Assembly: GCA_029863825.1 (NCBI GenBank)
Contig: JAOTUP010000026.1
Span: 1 to 11,103 of the forward strand
DNA: 11,103 nucleotides
DNA from: Acidobacteriota bacterium
GTDB taxonomy: Bacteria > Acidobacteriota > Thermoanaerobaculia > Multivoradales > JAHEKO01
Reading direction: 5' to 3'
Below are positions 1 through 6,139 of this stretch, in pieces; the first letter of the stretch is position 1; each line of letters opens with the position of its first letter. Both the position numbers and the translations under genes were made by a program. The notes below the pieces were generated by a model. The model was not told the origin of the DNA and did no database searches. It was given only the letters and a program-made list of their open reading frames with translations.

Positions 1-2427
1 GGGGGAGTCTTTCGCTCGACCGACGGCGGCGAAAGCTGGGACAAGCGGAGTGATTACGTGTCGGCAAGTCCCCAGTACTACAACGAGCTCATTCCCGACC
101 CGGTCGATGTCGACCGCGTCTACTCCAACGACACCTATCTCCACGTCAGCAACGACGGCGGCGAGACGTTTACCAAGGTGCCGGAGAGCTTCAAGCACGT
201 CGACAATCATGCGCTGTGGATTGACCCGGATGACACCAACCATTTGATTGCCGGGTGCGACGGCGGTGTGTACGAGACCTGGGACCAGGGGGCGGCCTGG
301 GACTTCAAGGCCAATCTGCCGATCACCCAGTTCTACAAGATCGCAGTCGACAACGATCTGCCGTTCTACAACGTCTACGGCGGCACTCAGGATAACTCGA
401 CGCTCGGTGGACCGTCCCGCACCACCTCCGAGCACGGCATTACTAACCGCGACTGGTTCGTCACCCGCGGCGGCGACGGCTTCGATCCGGCGGTCGATCC
501 TGAAAACCCCGACATCGTCTACTCGCAGGCGCAATACGGCGAGCTCGTGCGCTACGACAGAAGAACCGGAGAGCGTGTCGACATCCAGCCGCAGACCGAG
601 CCGGGCGAGGATCCCTCACGCTGGAACTGGGACTCGGCGCTCATGATCAGTCCGCACTCGCCGGCACGGATCTACTTCGCCTCGCAGCGCATCTACCGCT
701 CCGACGATCGCGGTGACACCTGGAGTCCGGTGAGCCCGGATCTTTCGCGCAACCTTGACCGCAATCAGCTGGCGGTCATGGACCGGATTTGGGGCGTGGA
801 CACGGTGGCCAAGAACCGCTCGACATCGTATTTTGGCAATGTCGTGGCCTTGACCGAGTCACCGCTGGTGGAGGGCCTCCTCTACGCCGGCACCGACGAC
901 GGCTTGATTCAGGTGACCGAAGACGGTGGCGAGACCTGGCGCAAGATCGACAGCTTCCCGGGCGTGCCGGAGATGGCCTACGTCTCCGATCTTGAAGCAT
1001 CGCTCCACGACTCAGACACGGTGTATGCGGTCATCGACAACCACAAATCCGGCGACTTCAAACCATATGTGCTTGCAAGCGCCGACCGCGGGCGTAATTG
1101 GCATTCGATCGCGAGCGACTTGCCTGAACGTGGATCAGCGCTCGCAGTTGCCCAGGATCACGTGAAACCGGAGTTGCTCTTCGTCGGTACCGAGTTCGGG
1201 GTGTTCGTTTCGGTTGACGCGGGCGGGAGCTGGGTCCAGCTCGAAGGCGGTATACCGGTCATTGCCGTGCGCGATCTCGAGATCCAGCGACGCGAGGACG
1301 ATCTCGTCGTCGGAACGTTCGGGCGAGGCATCTTCATCCTCGACGACTACGCTCCACTGCGAAGCATCAGCGAGACCGCTCTCGCTGCCGAGGCGGCGCT
1401 TTTTCCGTTGCGGGACGCCTGGATGTTTCACGCCAGCTTCGATCTCGGATACCGCAAGAAAGCGTTTCAGGGAGACAGCTTCTACAGCGCGCCCAATCCA
1501 CCGGCGGGCGCGGTCTTTACCTACTACTTGAAAGACGGTCTGAAGAGCCTGAAGGAGCAGCGGCGGGAGGTCGAGAAGGAGAAAACGGAGAAGAAAGAGC
1601 CGATCGGCTATCCGAGCTGGGAAGAGCTCAGGGTCGAGGACCGGGCCGAGGATCCGGCGGTCGTGCTGACGGTTCGCGATCTCGACGGTCAGGTCGTCCG
1701 GCGGCTCACCGGGCCCGTGACCAAGGGGCTGCAGCGCGTCAGTTGGGACCTGCGCTACCCGCCGGCCGAGCCCTCTCGCCTCGAGCCGCCGGAGGAGAGC
1801 GCGTTCAGCTCGCCGCCGCGAGGCCCGATCGTGGCGCCCGGAGCCTACTCCGTGACCCTCTCCGGATGGGAGAACAAGGAGCTGCGTGAGCTCGCGGGGC
1901 CGGTCGACTTCGGAACAGTGCCCATCGGGACCGTCTCGCTGTCGGTTGAAGATCGCGCTCAGGTCGTCGAGTTCCAGCACCGCGTCGCCGGCTTGCAGCG
2001 AGCGGTGCTCGGTTCCACGCAGGTAGTGGACGAAATCCAGCAGCGAATCGACCTGCTGCGCCGGGCCGCTCTCGATACGCCTCGGGGTGACCCGGCCTGG
2101 CTCGGTCGTCTGGAAGAGATCGAAACACGCCTCGAGGATCTCGGCGTTGCGCTCGAGGGTGACACGACGATCGCCTCGCGCGGCGAGCCCACCGCGCCCT
2201 CGATTCGCCAGCGCGTACAGCGGATTGTCTCGAGCCAGTGGCGCACGTCGTCAGCGCCGACCGCGACGCAGCGGCGAGCCTACGAGATTGCCGCCGAGGC
2301 CTTCGAGCCGGTGCTCGGCAGCCTGCGGTCGTTGGTCGAGGACGACTTGGGAGCGCTCGAGGCGGAGATGGAAGCGGCCGGCGCACCCTGGACGCCGGGG
2401 CGGATTCCGTCCTGGTCGCCGGAGTAG
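1..2427 (+). CDS. BNR/Asp-box (VPS10/sortilin-like) beta-propeller protein, 5' truncated
   Basis: The frame is open from the first base to TAG at 2425-2427, giving 808 codons of a longer protein; the internal ATG at 58 is not a real start. Aligned with the paralogue at 2576-5893, the first residues (GGVFRSTDGGESW) match paralogue residue 302 onward, so about 300 N-terminal residues, including any signal peptide, lie outside the window. Asp-box repeats (S/T-x-D-x-G-x-T/S-W) recur: STDGGESW, SNDGGETF, SDDRGDTW, TEDGGETW, SADRGRNW, SVDAGGSW. The GCDGGVYETWD and GGTQDN (379-396) segments are strongly shared with the paralogue. A basic and acidic linker (about 1546-1605) precedes a FlgD-Ig-like segment (VVLTVRDLDGQVVRRLTGP), then a helical, probably coiled-coil tail ending in PWTPGR. 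Such proteins are often labelled glycosyl hydrolase or sialidase-like from the propeller fold alone; no catalytic role is demonstrated for this type. Probably exported, by analogy with the paralogue. Confidence 0.93.
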   Translation, partial: GGVFRSTDGGESWDKRSDYVSASPQYYNELIPDPVDVDRVYSNDTYLHVSNDGGETFTKVPESFKHVDNHALWIDPDDTNHLIAGCDGGVYETWDQGAAWDFKANLPITQFYKIAVDNDLPFYNVYGGTQDNSTLGGPSRTTSEHGITNRDWFVTRGGDGFDPAVDPENPDIVYSQAQYGELVRYDRRTGERVDIQPQTEPGEDPSRWNWDSALMISPHSPARIYFASQRIYRSDDRGDTWSPVSPDLSRNLDRNQLAVMDRIWGVDTVAKNRSTSYFGNVVALTESPLVEGLLYAGTDDGLIQVTEDGGETWRKIDSFPGVPEMAYVSDLEASLHDSDTVYAVIDNHKSGDFKPYVLASADRGRNWHSIASDLPERGSALAVAQDHVKPELLFVGTEFGVFVSVDAGGSWVQLEGGIPVIAVRDLEIQRREDDLVVGTFGRGIFILDDYAPLRSISETALAAEAALFPLRDAWMFHASFDLGYRKKAFQGDSFYSAPNPPAGAVFTYYLKDGLKSLKEQRREVEKEKTEKKEPIGYPSWEELRVEDRAEDPAVVLTVRDLDGQVVRRLTGPVTKGLQRVSWDLRYPPAEPSRLEPPEESAFSSPPRGPIVAPGAYSVTLSGWENKELRELAGPVDFGTVPIGTVSLSVEDRAQVVEFQHRVAGLQRAVLGSTQVVDEIQQRIDLLRRAALDTPRGDPAWLGRLEEIETRLEDLGVALEGDTTIASRGEPTAPSIRQRVQRIVSSQWRTSSAPTATQRRAYEIAAEAFEPVLGSLRSLVEDDLGALEAEMEAAGAPWTPGRIPSWSPE

Positions 2428-2575
2428 ACCTCGCGGACCGAGTGCCGAGGACTCGGGCGACGTCGAGTCGACCGGGTCTTCTTGGCCTCCTGCGGTTCGA
2501 GATAGTCTGGGGGTCCTCCGGGATGATCGCGGTCCTGCGCCGGGCAGGGAGCCTTCGACCACCCGCCCGCCGACG
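2428..2575. other. Convergent intergenic region with two small hairpins
   Basis: These 148 bp separate the stop codons of the two convergent propeller genes. Two short perfect inverted repeats are visible: CCGAGT/ACTCGG (2438-2443 and 2451-2456, 7-base loop) and CCTGC/GCAGG (2534-2538 and 2544-2548, 5-base loop). Each lies just past the stop codon of one gene, so they may mark transcript ends. Neither is followed by a clear U tract in the relevant direction, so they are not classical intrinsic terminators. No small ORF here looks real. Confidence 0.35.
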
Positions 2576-5500
2576 CTACTCGCGCCCACCCGAGCGTCCC
2601 GGCGTCCAGGGTACGCCCGCCGCGTCGAGCTTCGCTTCGAGAGCCGGAAGATCGGCGGCGAAGAACTCGTCGAGCGCGCCGCGAAGTGCATCCAGCGCAC
2701 TCTTCGCGACGTCGAGACTCATCCGATGTGTCGTCGACGGCCCCGCGGTCGACCAGGCGTTGCCGAAGTGGGCGACCTGCAAGCGGCGATCGATCGAGAC
2801 CGGCCCCGGGTCGCCGAGCCGGCTTCGCTGCTCGTCGCCAACGAGCGCCAGCTTCATGTCGGAGAGGCGTTTCTCGAGCGATCGGACTTCGTCGTCCAGA
2901 TCGGTGCCGCCCACCGTCGAGCGCATGAGCGTCTCGCGGATGGCAGCAAGTCGCAATTCGGTTTCCTCGATCGCGGCGCGAGCGGCAGCCGCGTTGCGGC
3001 GGGTCGCGTCGAGCTCGCGGAGAAACGCAACCGCCGCGCCAGCCGTTTCTGCGGCCGTTGAGGAGAGTGGCTCGACTTCGAAGGCGGTTTGCTTGACGAG
3101 ATCGGTGACCACGCCGCCGACCCGCTTCGCCAGGTTCACCGAGTAGCTGCCGGGCGCCGCCAGGTATCCGTCCTCCTCGTCGCTGTCCTCATCCTCTTCC
3201 TGTGGTTTCCAGGCGGCCGATGACGGGTAGCGCAAATCCCAGGCGACGCGGTGGAATCCTGCCGTAGTCGGCCCGGTCAGGCGGCGAACGACATTCCCGT
3301 CGACATCGCGAACCGTCAGGATGATCGCCGGATCTTCTTCCTCGCGCTCAGCACGAACGGCCTCCCAGCCGGGATACGGTGTGTCTTGCCCCTGCTTCTC
3401 GAGATCTCTTTCCTTCTTGCGGCGGTTCGCTTTACTCGTCTCCAGCTCGTCTTTGAGGTAATAGGTGAAGACGGCACCGAACGGCGGGTTTGGAGCGACG
3501 AAGTAGGCCGCGCCCTGGGATGCCTGTTCGCCGCGTCCGAGCGTGCGCCGCGGGACGTACCACCATGCCGTGCGCACCGGGAACAGTGCCGCTTCCTGCT
3601 CGAGGATCTTCTCACTCACTGTACGCAGCGGCGTGTAGTCGTCGAGGATGTAGAAGCTCCTGCCGAACGTCGCGCCGACGAGATCGTTTTCGCGCCGTTG
3701 AATCGCCAGATCGCGGAACGGGATGTTCGGCACACCCCCTTCGAGCTTGATCCACTTCGCGCCGCCGTCGATGGTAAAGAAGACGCCGAACTCGGTGCCG
3801 GCGAAGAGCAGCAGCGGGTTCTCGTGATCCTGGACCAGGCGCCAGACGATATGGCGAGCAGGAAGGTCGCCGGTAATCGATTGCCATGAACGGCCGCGGT
3901 CGGTGCTCTTCAGGATGTAGGGCGAGAAGTCGCCCGACTTGTGATCGTCGGCTATGACATAGACGGTGTCGACGTCGAAGAGGTCGGCTTTGAGGTCGTT
4001 GACGAAGAAAAACTGCGGCACACCGGGGAGCCGGTCGATCGCGCGCCAGGTCTCGCCGCCGTCCTCGCTCACCTGGATGAGGCCGTCATCGGTGCCGGCG
4101 TAGAGGAGATTCTCATCCAGCGGTGATTCGGCCAGCGACGTGATGGTCGAGAACTTGGACATGGCATAGAGATCCCACACCGCGTCGAAGGACTGGACTC
4201 GCCCCATCATCGGCAGCTCGAGGCGGTCGAGACCCCGCGTCAGGTCACCGCTCACCGGTCGCCACGAGTCGCCGCGATTGTCACTGCGCCAGATGCGCTG
4301 GCTGGCGTGGTAGAGGCGCGCCGGATCGTGAGAGCTGATGAGAATTGGCGCATCCCAGTTGAGCCGCTCCCATTCCTCGTCAGCGGCCGGCTGAGGCTGG
4401 ATGTAGGTGATCTCACCGGTCTTGCGATCGTGGCGCATAAGATTCCCTTGCTGCCACTGAGCGTAGATGATGTCCGGGTTGGTCGGGTCGGCAGCCGGCT
4501 GGTGGCCGTCGCCAAAAAGGGTGATGAACCAGTCGGCGTTGCGGATGCCGTGCACGTTGTCGGTTCGCGAAGGGCCGCCCTGGGTATTGTTGTCCTGGGT
4601 GCCGCCGTAGACGTTGTAGAAGGGTTCGTCGTAGTCGACCGCCACCTTGTAGAACTGAGTGACCGGGAGATTGGCGATGAACTTCCAGTTCTTCCCCAGG
4701 TCCCAGCTCTCATACAGCCCGCCGTCGCAGCCAACGAGAAGGTAGTTCGGGTCGTTGGGATCGAAGGCCATGGCGTGGTTGTCGACGTGCTTGTTTCTGT
4801 TGCCGATCGAGCGAAAGGTCGTGCCGCCGTCCTCGGTGACGTGGAGCCGTACGTCGGCGTGGTAGACGCGGTCGAACTGGTGCGGGCTGGCCCAGATCTC
4901 CTGGTAGTAGTGGGGTCCGGTGCCACCGGCGACGTAGTCGCTGCGCTTCTCCCAGCTCGCGCCGCCGTCAGTGGAACGCCAGAAGCCACCTTTGCGATGC
5001 GCCAGCTCGATGGCGGCGTAGACAATGTCCGGACTCTGCGGCGAGATGGCGAGCCCGATTTTTCCCATGTCCTCGCCCTTGTGCTCACTCTTCTCGTCCA
5101 CGGGAAGACCCTTGACGAGCTCGCGCCAGGTGGCGCCGCCGTCGGTCGTTTTGTGGATGCCCGACTCCGGGCCGCCGTCGATCAATGCCGCCACGTTGCG
5201 ATAGCGCTCGTGGGTCGAGGCGTAGAGGACGTCCGGATCGCGCGGGTCCATGACGACGTCGTTGACGCCGGTGTACTCGCCGCCGCCGAGGATCTTGTTC
5301 CAGGTCTCACCGCCGTCGGTTGTCTTGTAGAGGCCGCGGTCACCGCCGGGTGACCAGAGCGGTCCCTGGACGGCGACGAAGGCCACGTTCGAGTCGCGGG
5401 GATCGATGAGAATCGTTGAGATGTGCTCGGAGGCCTGGAGGCCCGTGTTGGCCCAACTTCGGCCGCCGTCGAGGCTCTTGTAGATGCCGTCGCCGTAGCC

Positions 5501-5893
5501 GACGTGGCGTCCGCTCACGTTCTCTCCCGTGCCGACCCACACGACGCTCGGTTCGTTGGGGTCGATCGCCACCGCGCCGATCGAGTACGAGCCTTCGTTC
5601 TCGAAGATCGGTGACCACGTCGTTGCAGCGTTCTCGGTCTTCCAGACGCCCCCGCTCCCCACCGCGACGTACCAGACGCTCTGGTCATGCGGATGAACTG
5701 CGATGTCGGCGATGCGGCCGGACATCAACGCCGGGCCGATGCCACGCAACTCGAGCCCCTTGAAGGTCTTGGCGGACAGAAGTCCGGGCTCTTGATCCGA
5801 GGAGGCGATCTTCTCCTTCTCGGCCGCCACGACAGTCAGAGGAAGCCCGAACGCGAGCAGGAAAATCCAAGCCGTGGGCCGCGAGCTGCGCAT
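2576..5893 (-). CDS. Exported BNR/Asp-box (VPS10/sortilin-like) beta-propeller protein
   Basis: Complete protein of 1105 residues (ATG at 5893-5891, TAG at 2578-2576). The start is supported by GAGGAG at 5906-5901, seven bases before ATG, and by a signal peptide immediately after it: a basic start (MRSSR), a hydrophobic core (about residues 8-22) and a likely cut after VVAA at residue 24. Residues about 45-755 are propeller with repeated Asp-boxes: 140-147, 191-198, 249-256, 307-314, 353-360, 537-544, 609-616, 663-670 and 707-714, with degenerate copies at 86-93 and 396-403. That length suits a ten-bladed VPS10-type propeller or two smaller ones. A charged linker (about 815-850), a FlgD-Ig-like segment (856-890), a very acidic stretch (899-909) and a helical tail (about 945-1090) follow. 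The protein is paralogous to the gene at 1-2427, with about 60% identity by eye in the best blocks. It is probably periplasmic or surface-located. A role in binding or in glycan or protein processing is only inferred; I see no proven catalytic residues. The reading frame stays open upstream to 7246, but that part is antisense to the permease-like gene and is not coding. Confidence 0.95.
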   Translation of the reverse strand: MRSSRPTAWIFLLAFGLPLTVVAAEKEKIASSDQEPGLLSAKTFKGLELRGIGPALMSGRIADIAVHPHDQSVWYVAVGSGGVWKTENAATTWSPIFENEGSYSIGAVAIDPNEPSVVWVGTGENVSGRHVGYGDGIYKSLDGGRSWANTGLQASEHISTILIDPRDSNVAFVAVQGPLWSPGGDRGLYKTTDGGETWNKILGGGEYTGVNDVVMDPRDPDVLYASTHERYRNVAALIDGGPESGIHKTTDGGATWRELVKGLPVDEKSEHKGEDMGKIGLAISPQSPDIVYAAIELAHRKGGFWRSTDGGASWEKRSDYVAGGTGPHYYQEIWASPHQFDRVYHADVRLHVTEDGGTTFRSIGNRNKHVDNHAMAFDPNDPNYLLVGCDGGLYESWDLGKNWKFIANLPVTQFYKVAVDYDEPFYNVYGGTQDNNTQGGPSRTDNVHGIRNADWFITLFGDGHQPAADPTNPDIIYAQWQQGNLMRHDRKTGEITYIQPQPAADEEWERLNWDAPILISSHDPARLYHASQRIWRSDNRGDSWRPVSGDLTRGLDRLELPMMGRVQSFDAVWDLYAMSKFSTITSLAESPLDENLLYAGTDDGLIQVSEDGGETWRAIDRLPGVPQFFFVNDLKADLFDVDTVYVIADDHKSGDFSPYILKSTDRGRSWQSITGDLPARHIVWRLVQDHENPLLLFAGTEFGVFFTIDGGAKWIKLEGGVPNIPFRDLAIQRRENDLVGATFGRSFYILDDYTPLRTVSEKILEQEAALFPVRTAWWYVPRRTLGRGEQASQGAAYFVAPNPPFGAVFTYYLKDELETSKANRRKKERDLEKQGQDTPYPGWEAVRAEREEEDPAIILTVRDVDGNVVRRLTGPTTAGFHRVAWDLRYPSSAAWKPQEEDEDSDEEDGYLAAPGSYSVNLAKRVGGVVTDLVKQTAFEVEPLSSTAAETAGAAVAFLRELDATRRNAAAARAAIEETELRLAAIRETLMRSTVGGTDLDDEVRSLEKRLSDMKLALVGDEQRSRLGDPGPVSIDRRLQVAHFGNAWSTAGPSTTHRMSLDVAKSALDALRGALDEFFAADLPALEAKLDAAGVPWTPGRSGGRE

Positions 5894-5900
5894 GAAATCT

Positions 5901-5906
5901 CTCCTC
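5901..5906 (-). promoter_or_regulatory. Shine-Dalgarno site of the propeller gene
   Basis: Read on the minus strand this is GAGGAG, seven bases upstream of the ATG at 5893-5891. It fixes the start inside a much longer open frame. Its first bases overlap the proximal arm of the 9-bp inverted repeat at 5905-5945. Confidence 0.8.
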
Positions 5907-5945
5907 TTGAGCGAATGAGCTGTCTTCTTTGCAGAGCGCTCAAGA
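5905..5945. repeat. 9-bp inverted repeat next to a ribosome binding site
   Basis: TCTTGAGCG (5905-5913) and CGCTCAAGA (5937-5945) are perfect reverse complements separated by 23 bases. On the minus-strand transcript the second arm runs straight into GGAG of the Shine-Dalgarno site of the propeller gene. It could form an mRNA stem that limits ribosome access, or be a DNA operator for a dimeric regulator. A perfect 9-bp repeat with so short a spacer is not expected often by chance in a 246-bp region, but its function is unproven. Confidence 0.5.
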
Positions 5946-6015
5946 TAGCATGCGCGTCTGGACTCCTGGCCTCCGAACGGCGTCCGGGTCTGGCAAGAAC
6001 GCGGCGCCGGCGGTC

Positions 6016-6033
6016 CGGCAGTGTGATCTGCCG
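6016..6033. repeat. 18-bp interrupted palindrome, possible operator
   Basis: CGGCAG-TGTGAT-CTGCCG: two perfect 6-bp arms around a 6-base centre, about 107 bp before the permease-like start and 123 bp before the propeller start. The size and symmetry fit a binding site for a dimeric helix-turn-helix regulator, or a small hairpin. CTGCCG recurs at 6067-6072. GC-rich DNA produces such repeats by chance more often, so this is tentative. Confidence 0.35.
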
Positions 6034-6139
6034 ATGAGGAGGATGCTGTGCGCGTGCTAACCTCGGCTGCCGGCATAGCAATCTGACTGAACCACCAGCC
6101 TCTCCTCTTCTTCACGCGCAAATCCCGGTATCTCACCTC

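Larger units (their letters stand above)
5894..6139. promoter_or_regulatory. Divergent intergenic region (propeller gene and permease-like gene)
   Basis: These 246 bp lie between two genes read outward, so promoters for both must lie here or within the neighbouring gene starts. I could not find a convincing -35/-10 pair on either strand. The region holds the inverted repeat at 5905-5945 and the palindrome at 6016-6033. No Shine-Dalgarno sequence is evident before the permease-like ATG at 6140; the bases ahead of it are pyrimidine-rich (TATCTCACCTC). Confidence 0.6.

Noticed and set aside
1135..1980. Minus-strand open frame of 281 codons
   Set aside because: It lies antisense within the first propeller gene, is Arg/Asp/Leu-rich and has no family resemblance.
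2438..2548. Intrinsic terminators between the convergent genes
   Set aside because: The hairpins are short (5-6 bp) and no U tract follows, so I list them only as hairpins within the intergenic region.
3251..5353. Long plus-strand open frames (3251-3889, 4307-5353) opposite the propeller gene
   Set aside because: These are antisense shadows caused by GC-rich codon use; they show no recognisable domain and the opposite strand encodes a complete, well-matched protein.
6022..6029. TGTGATCT resembling a CRP half-site
   Set aside because: The second half (TCACA) is absent at the required spacing; the symmetry here comes instead from the CGGCAG/CTGCCG arms.
6034..6060. Possible eight-residue leader peptide (MRRMLCAC) before the permease-like gene
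   Set aside because: There is no properly spaced Shine-Dalgarno, no alternative hairpins typical of attenuation were seen, and such tiny ORFs are common by chance.
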